This document shows, in pieces, positions 37,406 to 46,964 of a DNA stretch of 64,000 bases. The DNA is taken from the NCBI RefSeq assembly GCF_040219335.1, contig NZ_JAVJSQ010000004.1, forward strand, positions 677,307 through 741,306, written 5' to 3'. The translations under genes and the position numbers were made by a program. The stretch is from Gimesia sp. GTDB lineage: Bacteria; Planctomycetota; Planctomycetia; Planctomycetales; Planctomycetaceae. Under the pieces are notes generated by a model. It was not told where the DNA came from. It was given only the letters and a program-made list of their open reading frames with translations, and did no database searches. How positions within the stretch are numbered: position 1 is the first letter of the stretch; each line of letters begins with the position of its first letter.

Positions 37406-39147
37406 TGAAGCTAACACCAGAACAACGAGCGGCCCTTGATCACAAAGGGAATGTAGTATTAGAAGCATGCCCTGGAAGTGGCAAGACACGAACTATAATT
37501 GCCAAACTGATAAGATGTATTGACCAGCTTCGTGATACTCCGAGGAGAATCGCATGCATAACTTACACCAATGCAGCAGTGCATGAAATCGAAAACCGAA
37601 TTAAAGAATTTGGTTCAATTGGTGATGATGAATATTGTGATGTCTCAACAATTCATTCTTTTTGTCTAAATAACATCTTACGATATCATCATTGGCGAAT
37701 TGAGACTTACAAGGATGGTTTTAAAGTTCTTCATCCAGATTCAGAAGAATATAAAGATCTAGTTCTCGCAATTGCTAAAAAACATAAAATCAGCGACTTT
37801 GGGAGAACGATATTTGATTCTTTGAATCGCAAGCCAGATGGTACACCTATGGTCCCATCCGGAATACCTGAGGACGCAGCCCTTGAATTCTGGGATCTTT
37901 TAGAGAGCAAAGGATTGATAGACTTTTGCAATATCATCTATCACTCGTACTGTATTCTCAGAGACAACCCAAGTTTAGTCTCAAATCTTGCTTCACGATT
38001 CAAATTCATTTTGGTTGATGAATTTCAAGACACCTCTGCTCTTCAAGTCAAGATTCTCACCTTGATTTATAACCAAGACAAGTCTGATTTTTTTTTGGTA
38101 GGTGACCCAGAGCAATCTATATATAGCTTTGCAGGTGCTGAGCCTGATTTGATGCAGGAGTTTTCAGAATCAATCGGGGCCACCAATTTTTCTCTTACAG
38201 GAAATTTTCGATCAAGTACACCAGTTGTCGATTGTGCCGAGTTATTGATTCCACGTACCCCTGCAATGTTCGCCGCAGGCCGGGCAAATGTATTCACCGA
38301 AGCCCCTTCTTATGAGCATTTTGAAAATAACTTTCTAGCAATCACAGAAGGCTTGATACCTCAAGTAGAAGAATTAGGTATTCCTTTTGGAGAAGTGGCG
38401 ATCCTAGCTCCTACGTGGTATGAATTATTAAAACTAGCCAGAGAACTTCGGCACTTTCCATTACCAATAGTTGGACCTGGAGCTAGGCCATATCGGAAGC
38501 GTCATCTTTTCGCCTCAATGGCGGAACAGTTGTGTGCCTATGCGGAAGCTCCTTCTCCAGACAGCATTTCTCCAGCAGAAAAAGAACTGTTTTTTTTAGT
38601 ACAACAAATTACTGGAAAACCCATATTTAGTATTTTCTCTTATGACGGACGTAAAGTACTATTCAAACTTTTTTATGAAGCACTACGACTTAAGGAAAAA
38701 TATGAAGGTGCTCGCGATTGGTTATTAGCGGCTTCTCAGAGCATGGCTAAAATTTTAATTGACGAAGAACTTATCCCCTCTTCCACAGCCCATCTCATGC
38801 ATGAATCTACTGTAGATATTTTAAGGGATATGGAGAAAAATGATATTGATTTAGAAAACCTTACCCTCAAAGATCTCGGGATGTTTGCGAATCCAAAGGA
38901 CAGCATTAAAATGATGACTATGCATAGTGCCAAAGGACGAGAATTTATGGCTGTAGCATTGATTTCAGCTTTAGATGGTATGACTCCCTATCACAATTCC
39001 TATAATCCCCTGACTCAGGATGGGCTAGACGAGGGACGTCGTTTATTTTACGTTTCGATAACGCGAGCTAAGCGTTTACTAATGATCTCCACCAGAGAAG
39101 ATTGGAGGAGCCCCAGTCGCTACCTAGCTGAAATTGATCTGTTTTAA
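37405..39147 (+). CDS. gajB: Gabija-type UvrD-like helicase GajB
   Basis: 580 aa from ATG 37405, which shares one base with the gajA stop; GTG 37390 is a less likely start. Superfamily 1 motifs are all present: 'ACPGSGKTRT' near 21, 'CITYTNAAVHEIENRI' near 52, 'ILVDEFQDTS' near 205, 'LVGDPEQSIYSFAGAEPD' near 232, 'LTGNFRSSTPVVDCAELL' near 263, 'MTMHSAKGREFMAVAL' near 507, 'RRLFYVSITRAKRLL' near 548. GajB works with GajA; its ATPase activity is thought to help trigger the nuclease. It shares the AT-rich composition of gajA. Confidence 0.85.
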   Translation: MKLTPEQRAALDHKGNVVLEACPGSGKTRTIIAKLIRCIDQLRDTPRRIACITYTNAAVHEIENRIKEFGSIGDDEYCDVSTIHSFCLNNILRYHHWRIETYKDGFKVLHPDSEEYKDLVLAIAKKHKISDFGRTIFDSLNRKPDGTPMVPSGIPEDAALEFWDLLESKGLIDFCNIIYHSYCILRDNPSLVSNLASRFKFILVDEFQDTSALQVKILTLIYNQDKSDFFLVGDPEQSIYSFAGAEPDLMQEFSESIGATNFSLTGNFRSSTPVVDCAELLIPRTPAMFAAGRANVFTEAPSYEHFENNFLAITEGLIPQVEELGIPFGEVAILAPTWYELLKLARELRHFPLPIVGPGARPYRKRHLFASMAEQLCAYAEAPSPDSISPAEKELFFLVQQITGKPIFSIFSYDGRKVLFKLFYEALRLKEKYEGARDWLLAASQSMAKILIDEELIPSSTAHLMHESTVDILRDMEKNDIDLENLTLKDLGMFANPKDSIKMMTMHSAKGREFMAVALISALDGMTPYHNSYNPLTQDGLDEGRRLFYVSITRAKRLLMISTREDWRSPSRYLAEIDLF

Positions 39148-39272
39148 TTCTCAAAACCCCATTCATATCCTTCTCACCTCTTCGAAAGTAGCGAAAAGTA
39201 CTTCGAGCAAGAGTTGAAACAAGAACTCTGACAAATCAATTAGATATACAACATGGAATGGGCGAGCAGATC

Positions 39273-39989
39273 ATGAAAATTGTCGTCTGGAATACCGCAT
39301 GGGCGGTCCCTGGTTCGAAGCGTTGGCTACTGCTTTCTGAACGAATTCAACAACAGCTGCCTGATGTGATCTGCCTGACGGAAGCCAAGACAGGGTTACT
39401 GCCCCAGCAAGGCCACGTAATCGAATCCGCTCCCGACTACGGATATCCACTCAAACCAGGTCGGCGTAAAGTCATCCTTTGGAGTAAACTGCCCTGGAGT
39501 GAAGTTTCGATACATGAAAATCTTGATTTTCCTTCAGGACGGATCGTCAGTGGTATAACGCAGGGAATTCGTCTGGTGGGAGTCTGCATTCCCTGGAGTG
39601 CCGCCCATGTCACTGGGGGCCGAAAGGATCGGAAAAACTGGGAAGATCATCTTCTCTACCTGGATGCGTTAAAGCAGTTGGTAAAAGAACTGGATCATAA
39701 TATCCCCCTGACGATCATTGGGGATTACAACCAGCGTCTGCCCCGATCAACACAGCCCAAATATGCCTATGAAAAACTGAACGATTTACTTTCTTCCGGT
39801 CTGACGGTCCACACCGTAGGCAATCTGGGACCAGAAGGAGTCCAGCTGATTGACCACATCGCAACCTCGGAAGACCTACAGGTACATGATCTGACCGTAT
39901 TGGACCGGGAGACCACAGAGGGAGACAGGTTATCTGATCACTTTGGAATCGCTGGTTTCATTAAACCATCTAAGTTGAAAAGAGAATAA
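39273..39989 (+). CDS. Endonuclease/exonuclease/phosphatase (EEP) family protein
   Basis: 238 aa from ATG 39273. EEP-fold marks: 'MKIVVWNTAWA' at the start (metal site Asn), 'PDVICLTEAKTG' near 30 (catalytic Glu), 'TIIGDYNQRLP' near 150 (D-x-N) and 'DRLSDHFGIAGF' near the end (S-D-H). It should cleave a phosphodiester bond in DNA, RNA or a small molecule; the substrate cannot be told. GC content returns to the local average, so it is probably not part of the Gabija transfer. Confidence 0.88.
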   Translation: MKIVVWNTAWAVPGSKRWLLLSERIQQQLPDVICLTEAKTGLLPQQGHVIESAPDYGYPLKPGRRKVILWSKLPWSEVSIHENLDFPSGRIVSGITQGIRLVGVCIPWSAAHVTGGRKDRKNWEDHLLYLDALKQLVKELDHNIPLTIIGDYNQRLPRSTQPKYAYEKLNDLLSSGLTVHTVGNLGPEGVQLIDHIATSEDLQVHDLTVLDRETTEGDRLSDHFGIAGFIKPSKLKRE

Positions 39990-40410
39990 TGTGTCCCCCA
40001 CATGCGACGGGTTTCATTCGCGGGAGCACGTTAGGAGTCAGTATAACCTAAATACAAAACCCGCTATTTCTGTGGAACTTCTGAATAATACTTGAGCGAT
40101 TCAGATTGATACCAATTTACCAATGAGAATGTAACCTGAGGTAGAGAATCCGGGGTCAAGTAGTCGGTATTGTACATTTCCAACTGCAGTAAACCTATGA
40201 ATGCATTGCGGTGGCAAACACATCACTCGCTATCAGCTATCAGCTTGCTAATGTTCCACACCTGTATGAACACCGTACTGAATCAATGTCTGCACGAATT
40301 CGTTGCACAGATAATCGAAGGAGAGGGGTTTCGTGTCGCGGTTCAAGCTCACGTCTCTGGGGCGGGTCTCGGTGCATTGGTCTGATGGAGTTGGCCAATG
40401 GCCGCAGTGG
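39990..40410. other. Intergenic region without a recognised gene
   Basis: Only short overlapping frames without RBS. I see no RNA gene or repeat. Confidence 0.4.
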
Positions 40411-41940
40411 TTAATGAAAATAGTCCGACTTGCCAGCGATCCAGCGTCCTTCGACTTCGCGTCCGACTATCTGACTAATCGCCTCCTTGCTGGCAGAAGA
40501 AAGCGGCTCCTCCGGACCCGTGGCTACTTTTCCCTCTCGAATAGTCACGAATTTGTTTTCATACAAATAGTCGCATCCAAATAAACAAATTGGCATGACA
40601 ACGTATGGGTCGATTCGTTCTGCTTCGGAACACTCGCTACGTTTCTTTTTGTGGGCGGTTCGCAGAGCGGCCGATTCGAATTCCTTGCCGCAGATTGCAC
40701 AAGATTCACACAGTTTGTCTCCAAAGATCCATTCTCGTAATAGATCCTGCTCTCGCCGCCGGTTCGCTTCATGTTCGGCATCTGTTCCCAATTCCGCAAT
40801 GTCTTTCAGCCTGTTAACGAATTCCTGATAGCGATCGTCTTTTTGATTACCTGTAGAATCATCATCTTTATTGCAGACGAGCGAAAATTGGTAGGTCTTT
40901 CTGCCACCTGTTTTATCAATGTGGATTAGAGGCGAGTTGTGCACGGTTTTATTGATCAGCGGATCACCGTATTCCAAGGATTTCAGATGCCTCTTCAACT
41001 TTGGCGAATCGACTGGTTCTCGATCAATTGAATCGAAAAAATGAATACACTCGTTTTCAATATCCGAAAGCGTGCCTTTCTCACCATGAAAGGTCACAAA
41101 TTCATTTTGAACTCGGGTCAACTTTGAAGACCTGAGAAACTGTTGAATAACGGCAACTGGTGGGAAAGGTAGTTTAGAAGACCGGCTCCGCAATCCGTTT
41201 TCAAGTGTCTCGGCAAGACGTTCAATCTCGCAACTTGAACCGGTACAGTATGCCTTCTCCATTAGATTGATCAAACGGTTGTCTCTATCTTCAAAAAGAA
41301 ACCATGTCTGATTCTCGTGAAGACATTGCCAAGACTCAGGAATCCCGTTGATTAGACGCTTTATTTCCTGATCATTGAAATGTGTAAGCTCGAGTGCATC
41401 CAAGGTAATCATACCGTGTCTAGATGGGAAATTTCGCAATTTGATGATATCTCTCATCACATTTTTTTTCACATCCTTGTGGACAAACAGAAACTGTTCG
41501 AATTTCGCTGCATTCGAACGGGCAACTTTTTCACCCGTTGGCGTGTAGAGCTCGAATTCCTCGCACATGCCTAAATCCTTTAGTAGGACATGCAAATGAG
41601 CAGCCAAGTAATATTGAGGTATGAAACCAAATTTACAAAGTGCCGATTTCATTTCAGACCAGAAAGAAACGGGTTTAGACGAAACAAGTTTTGCAGCACC
41701 TTGAATGCCATCTATCTGCTTGATTCTCGAGTTCGTTGTAAAAAATTCTTCGAGGATCTGCCTAACCCTCTCCCTAGTACCAATTGAGTACTTCTCCGAG
41801 ATAAATTCCAATGTTGGCAAAATGTCATTGGAAAATCCGTAGTAAGCTAACGCAACTTTCGCGTTTCTCGCTTTGTGTTCCGTTTGACGAGCAGAGGTAA
41901 CAAATACCTCAAGGATTTCTTCTTCAATGCTTTTCATCAT
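40411..41940 (-). CDS. HNH-type endonuclease with sigma-region-4-like N-terminal motif
   Basis: About 509 aa from ATG 41940 (AGGA upstream); a longer frame reaches 41973. Near residue 45 'KYSIGTRERVRQILEEFF' resembles the recognition-helix part of sigma-70 region 4. The C-terminal 110 residues look like an HNH zinc nuclease: 'CESCAICGKEF', 'RTAHKKKRSECSEAERIDPY', 'VVMPICLFGCDYLYENKFV', with the His after the first Cys pair and the Asn/Asp-x-Y-x-x-N ending. The middle 300 residues are not recognised. It may be a sequence-guided nuclease or a solitary restriction enzyme. Confidence 0.6.
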   Translation of the reverse strand: MMKSIEEEILEVFVTSARQTEHKARNAKVALAYYGFSNDILPTLEFISEKYSIGTRERVRQILEEFFTTNSRIKQIDGIQGAAKLVSSKPVSFWSEMKSALCKFGFIPQYYLAAHLHVLLKDLGMCEEFELYTPTGEKVARSNAAKFEQFLFVHKDVKKNVMRDIIKLRNFPSRHGMITLDALELTHFNDQEIKRLINGIPESWQCLHENQTWFLFEDRDNRLINLMEKAYCTGSSCEIERLAETLENGLRSRSSKLPFPPVAVIQQFLRSSKLTRVQNEFVTFHGEKGTLSDIENECIHFFDSIDREPVDSPKLKRHLKSLEYGDPLINKTVHNSPLIHIDKTGGRKTYQFSLVCNKDDDSTGNQKDDRYQEFVNRLKDIAELGTDAEHEANRRREQDLLREWIFGDKLCESCAICGKEFESAALRTAHKKKRSECSEAERIDPYVVMPICLFGCDYLYENKFVTIREGKVATGPEEPLSSASKEAISQIVGREVEGRWIAGKSDYFH

Positions 41941-42710
41941 GGAAACCATCCTGAAAGTTCGTTGAATCTGCAATAATATTCGTAGGACGCTAGCGGATTA
42001 GCTCAGATTGCGAATAACTTAAAAAGATCATACAAGCTCGCGGCACAAACCTCACCAACCCCGTAGGGTCAAAAATCTCCACCGACGGTTAGATGCAAGA
42101 GATTCCTTACATCCGAAAACCGAATAATCTTATTCTCAGCCGATTGATCCTAAGCAAATCTGTCACAACTCAGCGATCGGCTTGGTGTGCATCCAAAGCC
42201 TCTCTGCTGATACCGCGTCTGGTTTTTGACGTCAAGCCCGAAAAGTGCCAGCAGACTACAGGAGTGATGATCTTCCCTTTCAGTTTGGCGGTGTAGTGGT
42301 TGAATCCACCGATCTCACCAGAGTAATAATTGCTTGGCGGACGTGCTACGGCAGCTCCGGCCAGCGAGTCATCAGGTAAGCAAGATCTCGCTCGGTTTGT
42401 GCCAGTGGGTATCCAAAACTCGCACAAATAAGATGACGGGGACGTCATGACAAACAGCACAGCGAAGTCGAGAACCGCGATTTGCTTTTCGCTATCGAAG
42501 AGCTACCAAAGATCCAGTAACTCGACCACCTCATCGGTCAACAGGATTCCCGCGAAGTCCCCACGTACTACGAGTACCATTTTGTGTACTGGCTAGTTAT
42601 GATCCAAAGTGTCAAATAGCATTGAGAGGCTAATAAAGTCACACTGTCATTAAGAATGGTTGCAATATCATAACTTTGACAACTCACTAACGAAAAGGAG
42701 TTTTATTGAC
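41941..42710. other. Long intergenic region without a supported gene
   Basis: A minus-strand frame at 42170-42460 is open but has no RBS and no family resemblance. The stretch may be decayed coding DNA; I cannot name its origin. Confidence 0.35.
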
Positions 42711-43526
42711 ATGCCACTCTGGGATAATGAATGTGATGTTCTTGTTGATCAGGAACTAAGTATCAATGGTACATTTAGAAAAACACCACTCCAGTATAAA
42801 CATCAAGAAACACTCAATCGGATGAATGACAACAATTTGCCTGATGGAGTTAGACTCATTAAAGCACTTTATGCTCGAATGGTTGAAAACTGGGAACTTG
42901 GTGGGAGCCCGCAGAATACATCAGATGAAAACTGGCGTTTTACACAATGTCTTGTTTTGGGTAAAAATAATTACACTCACGAAGTAACTTTAGAACGCAC
43001 AATGATCACTGTCTTGAATAATGAGAATTGGGTGAATCAAATCCCCGTCGATTCAGGGCTCCTTGAAAATTCTAATCGCTCTGTTGATCTAGCGTATAGA
43101 GAAGGCAATACGATTCAACTTATTGAACTGAAAGTAGACTCAAATACACCACTGTCTGCAGCAATTCAAATTCTGAAATATGGTCTTACTAATGCATTCT
43201 TTCGCACACATTCAGAGGAACTTGAGACACAGAATCTACAAACACCGCTGCTTAGTGCTGATGAAATTCAACTCCGCGTCCTTGCTCCGGCAGCTTATTA
43301 CAATCGTTTCGATGAACAGACTGAATGGTTAAGGAATTTCGGGAATAGAATCAATGATGGACTTGCGGAATTCTCAGCTAAGCAACTTATGGATTCTGGT
43401 ATGAACCTCACAACATTCCAGTTTGAGGTATTCCCTGACAATTTCCAATGGGACCCTACAAGACAAGCTGATGATGAACACCGAAAAGAAGTACTGACCG
43501 CCGTAAATGGCAGGAGACCATTATAA
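42711..43526 (+). CDS. PD-(D/E)XK superfamily protein, unknown substrate
   Basis: 271 aa from ATG 42711 (AAAAGGAG upstream at 14 nt, so the spacing is long). The nuclease core is 'HEVTLERTMITVLNN' (helix with Glu), then 'RSVDLAYREGNTIQLIELKV' near 140 (D and E-L-K), then a helix 'SAAIQILKYGLTNAFF' typical after the motif. A C-terminal 'LMDSGMNLTTFQFEVFPDNF' follows. It is AT-rich. It precedes a second protein with a related but altered core, so the two may form a system. Confidence 0.65.
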   Translation: MPLWDNECDVLVDQELSINGTFRKTPLQYKHQETLNRMNDNNLPDGVRLIKALYARMVENWELGGSPQNTSDENWRFTQCLVLGKNNYTHEVTLERTMITVLNNENWVNQIPVDSGLLENSNRSVDLAYREGNTIQLIELKVDSNTPLSAAIQILKYGLTNAFFRTHSEELETQNLQTPLLSADEIQLRVLAPAAYYNRFDEQTEWLRNFGNRINDGLAEFSAKQLMDSGMNLTTFQFEVFPDNFQWDPTRQADDEHRKEVLTAVNGRRPL

Positions 43527-43924
43527 AAACACCCTACTTTCATTTTAGTGAGCCATTACAGGCTCCTGTAAATCATTTTTTTGGACCTTAGGTATAAACG
43601 AAGAGGGCATAAGGTCTTTTCAAAAGACATGAAAGACATCAAGTTTGCTTTTGAAGTGATGACGCCCAAAACATGTGAGATATATAATTCCGAAAAACGC
43701 TGCAGATCAATTCCGACAGTTCGGCCTATTACCAGAGTTGGTATAGTTGGCCTGAATTGGTGGGTAGTACAGTTCTTGCCGTCGATGATCTTGACGGTCC
43801 CACCCTTGCGACAATGAGTTGTTACCTTAATAGCTCCGAAAGATTTCAACTTTGAAAAGTGATTTTCCTGAAGTGATGTTGAAACCATTTTCTGGAACAT
43901 CGCTTGTCATTAAAAGGAGCTGTT
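43527..43924. other. Spacer between the two PD-(D/E)XK-like genes
   Basis: Frames on both strands (for example 43556-43900 on the minus strand) have no RBS and no recognised family. Nothing is supported. Confidence 0.35.
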
Positions 43925-44857
43925 ATGTTAAGAAGCAACTTACCTGATAAATGGATCACGTGGGGAGAATCTCTCCCAGAATATTGGTCTTCAATTATCA
44001 ACGATCCAGAACTTCACCCTGAAATACGAGACAATACAGTCACTGTGTATTATCGCGGGGCTGCCCTGATTCGAAATCTCTCCCCGTCAGGCGATACTTT
44101 CATCGGAGATGTCCACTTCAAATACGTGCCAGTACATACCACCGATGGTTCAGAATACCTCCGTTTTTCTGGTAATGCTCAAGGATTACGGTTTGAAAAC
44201 AATCTGGAACCACAAAACTTAGGAGACTGTGGTCAAGATGTGTTAAATGAGTACAAACGAAAGATGCGATCTGTAGTCCAGCATGGCGAATCACAGATTA
44301 TCCATCACATAGCATCCCATCCAGCTAACGTGATTATTGATCAGGAAATCCCACTTCAGACTACTGGTAGCCCTACCTCTGAAAAACTCAATCTTTGTCA
44401 TTATGACACACAACACCAATCCGCGGTCTTCGTAAAAATCAGCATGATTCATGACCCCAGGCTCAAAGCGGATGCCGACCAGGTCCCTGAAATCATCCAG
44501 CAATTAAAACGATTTCGCGAACAAATAGAAAAGCATCACCAGACCATGATTGATACTTATCAAAGGACAGTAGCAATCAAACGTCAAATTGGTCTGTCAG
44601 AACGGGTTGAGGCCATACCACCTTCAGGACCTTCCCAACTGATGAAAAAAGTACTTCTGGTCATCGGTGGGTGCAGTCAACATGATGTTGAATCTGTTCT
44701 TAATGGAGAGGATGAATGGTCTGACTTCCGTGATGCAGTAGAAAAAGAGGCTGCCGGACTGATTCTCTGTGGAACCGCTGGTTGCCCGTTAGTATTAGAA
44801 ACAGGCAGCCAATCTCTGATTTTTGACAAGTCTGTGTACAACACCGCTCAACATTAA
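43925..44857 (+). CDS. PD-(D/E)XK-like protein with apparently inactivated core
   Basis: 310 aa from ATG 43925 (AAAAGGAGC upstream). Near residue 155 the segment 'KLNLCHYDTQHQSAVFVKIS' followed by 'DPRLKADADQVPEIIQQLKR' has the outline of nucleases that read 'IDLVLYD...VFVEVK..DPRLR...PEVVEQL'. Here the Asp is Asn and E-x-K is changed to K-I-S, so catalysis is unlikely. The N-terminal half contains 'FKYVPVHTTDGSEYLRFSG'. The C-terminal 70 residues contain 'KKVLLVIGGCSQHDVESVL'. A binding or regulatory role is inferred. Confidence 0.55.
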   Translation: MLRSNLPDKWITWGESLPEYWSSIINDPELHPEIRDNTVTVYYRGAALIRNLSPSGDTFIGDVHFKYVPVHTTDGSEYLRFSGNAQGLRFENNLEPQNLGDCGQDVLNEYKRKMRSVVQHGESQIIHHIASHPANVIIDQEIPLQTTGSPTSEKLNLCHYDTQHQSAVFVKISMIHDPRLKADADQVPEIIQQLKRFREQIEKHHQTMIDTYQRTVAIKRQIGLSERVEAIPPSGPSQLMKKVLLVIGGCSQHDVESVLNGEDEWSDFRDAVEKEAAGLILCGTAGCPLVLETGSQSLIFDKSVYNTAQH

Positions 44858-44871
44858 GCTGCTTCAGCAGA

Positions 44872-46179
44872 TCATGGCTCAACCAGGAATGGCTCACCAT
44901 CCTGAAGGAGTTGTACGTTTTCAAAGTGTTCCCGGAATCGGCCTGGTTCAAAGGTGTGAACTGGAATGATCGTCTGAGGATTGATGTTCTGTACCAGTCG
45001 GACAATGTCTGCTGAAAGTATATGTCCGCTGGTATGAACCTCATGGATCGTTCCATCGACCTGCCCAATTGAATCGCGAGTCGAGTCCCAGCCCGACTGC
45101 TCCAGATAACCATGCCAGCGTGAATACAGACAACAGACTTCCTGGGGAAGCCCTTCCTTAAAATCATCCAACATCGAAGAGCGAAAGACCATCACATATT
45201 TCTCAGGACTTTGCATTATTTCGTCCAGTTTGATTTCTGCATGCTCGAATCGCTCCACCTGCTTAACTCTCCCCCTGCGTGTATTCGGCTGCCTGAGGCT
45301 CTCAGGGACGTAGACCCGAACCAATCCTGCTGACTTGGGCTGCGGTATTGTTGGGATCTCATTTTTCAGCAGATACATAATGAAAGCAGTATAGACATCA
45401 GCCACGAAGATTCGCTTTGTTTTTATGGCCGCACGGATGAAGGCCACCAGTCGGTCTACATGCTGCGGCGAAAAGGAGGCGAGAACCAGGCTTTCGCTTT
45501 CCAGAACGAGCTCTGTGATATCCTCTTCGAGTTCGTATTCGTTCTTCGTATTTCCATCCGGAAAACCGAAGTGCGTGCCTTCCATCAACATCACATGAAT
45601 GGTTTTGTCCTGGAGAACTTCGATCAACCGACGGTTCATTCCCGGTTTTCTGCCATGGGACCTAAGATCTCCGGAATACAAAATCGACTGTCCCTCAGCC
45701 TCTATTAAATATGCCAAACATCCATAGATGGAATGATCTACGGGGAACCCTGTGATTTTAAAATCCCCGATGGTGACGGGTGATTCTGGTTCGACTTCAC
45801 AAAATTGCTCACGCGACAGCTCCACCTGAGCTGCAAACAGGCTGCCTGCCAGCATCATTTTGCTCGTACCAGAGCTGGCATAGACCGGAATCTGAGACTG
45901 ACAGTGCTCAAGCAGTCCCGTGTGATCCATGTGTGCATGGGACAGCAGAATGGCATCAGGTTCCCCTGCCCCTTCATATAAGCCCGGAACCTCTGGCAAT
46001 AGCCCCTCATTTCGAAGCTGCTCTTTTGTCATCTTTCTGATCTTAAAGCTGTCCAGAGCCTGTCGATTGCGATCAAATAGCGGCAGACCGATATCCAGAA
46101 TAATCCGTGAGTTGTCTGTACTGACCTCAATACAGCTCCCCCCCACCTCCTGAGTTCCCCGATGTACTGTGATCCTCAA
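44872..46179 (-). CDS. RNase J-like metallo-beta-lactamase-fold hydrolase
   Basis: 435 aa. MBL motifs: 'MRITVHRGTQEVGGSCIEV' start, 'AILLSHAHMDHTGLLEHC' near 77 (HxHxDH), 'GFPVDHSIYGCLAYLI' near 155 with the third His, 'ILYSGDLRSHGRK' near 172 with the Asp, and 'EVHTSGHILSADIV' plus 'IIPVHTFEPGRF' near the end, the late motifs of the RNase J/CPSF branch. It should act on RNA or a DNA end. It lies convergent with the inactive PD-(D/E)XK gene and 5 bp after the 46185 gene. Confidence 0.85.
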   Translation of the reverse strand: MRITVHRGTQEVGGSCIEVSTDNSRIILDIGLPLFDRNRQALDSFKIRKMTKEQLRNEGLLPEVPGLYEGAGEPDAILLSHAHMDHTGLLEHCQSQIPVYASSGTSKMMLAGSLFAAQVELSREQFCEVEPESPVTIGDFKITGFPVDHSIYGCLAYLIEAEGQSILYSGDLRSHGRKPGMNRRLIEVLQDKTIHVMLMEGTHFGFPDGNTKNEYELEEDITELVLESESLVLASFSPQHVDRLVAFIRAAIKTKRIFVADVYTAFIMYLLKNEIPTIPQPKSAGLVRVYVPESLRQPNTRRGRVKQVERFEHAEIKLDEIMQSPEKYVMVFRSSMLDDFKEGLPQEVCCLYSRWHGYLEQSGWDSTRDSIGQVDGTIHEVHTSGHILSADIVRLVQNINPQTIIPVHTFEPGRFREHFENVQLLQDGEPFLVEP

Positions 46180-46184
46180 AATTT

Positions 46185-46931
46185 TTATCCTAATTCAATA
46201 TTCTTGACCTGAATTTGACCGTCGTCAGTCTGTTCCAGGACCACTTCTGGAGAGTCTGGGTTCCGTCCCAGGAACTCCAATTTCACGATATGGTCTTCCT
46301 CATCACAAGTCAGTCGGGCAATAGTCATATATTCTCGACCTGGCTTATGCTCGCGAAATTCCCCCATATGCACTCTGTAGCCTTCACGCGTCCCCGAGAG
46401 ACGAATTTTGATGAATGTTGTCTTGTTTTTATCAAGAATCCAAAGCCCCTCCCAGCCCTTTACACGAAGAAATTCAATTTGCGTCAGAGGATCATCCTCC
46501 CAGTAATCTATATCTCGTTCTGAATTCTGTGGATGGGAAACTTGTAATGCCAGATAATCCGGCTCATGTTCCGGTATGCCTGTCTCCATCTGGATATTGA
46601 GTGCCACTCGAGTCCGACTCTCTGTTTTCATCAGCCTCGGTTCTGATGCTTTCCAGTTGTCCCCCAATGTAGCTCGCAACTCAAACCACTCATAATCGTC
46701 TTTCAGCAGTTTTCCATCCCGGAGAGGGTACCACCAGTCCATCTGCTCGGCAGTGAATACGGCCGCTTGAACAGTCATCCCGAAAAAGGCTCTGGAGCGG
46801 TTGATTTCGACCCAGATCCCTGGTTCTGATGGACTAGGATTCTCATATACTGAGCCAAGATATTGATGATCCTCTTGGAGTAATATCTCTAGAATGGCAT
46901 CTATAATCATCTGCCGCTCTTCCACAGTCAT
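46185..46931 (-). CDS. Unknown protein (248 aa), coupled to the MBL gene
   Basis: No family recognised. GGGGAG lies six bases before ATG 46931, which fits better than the ATG at 46937. The protein is acidic, with a mixed beta/alpha pattern ('RSRAFFGMTVQAAVFTAEQM', 'YLALQVSHPQNSERDIDYWE', 'KTTFIKIRLSGTREGYRVHM'). It has no TM segment. Only 5 bp separate it from the MBL gene, so the pair is likely one operon. Confidence 0.65.
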   Translation of the reverse strand: MTVEERQMIIDAILEILLQEDHQYLGSVYENPSPSEPGIWVEINRSRAFFGMTVQAAVFTAEQMDWWYPLRDGKLLKDDYEWFELRATLGDNWKASEPRLMKTESRTRVALNIQMETGIPEHEPDYLALQVSHPQNSERDIDYWEDDPLTQIEFLRVKGWEGLWILDKNKTTFIKIRLSGTREGYRVHMGEFREHKPGREYMTIARLTCDEEDHIVKLEFLGRNPDSPEVVLEQTDDGQIQVKNIELG

Positions 46932-46964
46932 TTCCATCTCCCCAATTGAACGAAGAAGCTTCTA

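Noticed and set aside
41941..42710. Several frames of 60-100 codons between the HNH gene and the first PD-(D/E)XK gene
   Set aside because: No RBS and no coding pattern. Possibly decayed DNA, but no ancestor can be named.
43556..43900. Minus-strand frame of 114 codons between the two PD-(D/E)XK-like genes
   Set aside because: No recognised motif and no RBS, and the plus-strand genes on both sides make a spacer more likely.
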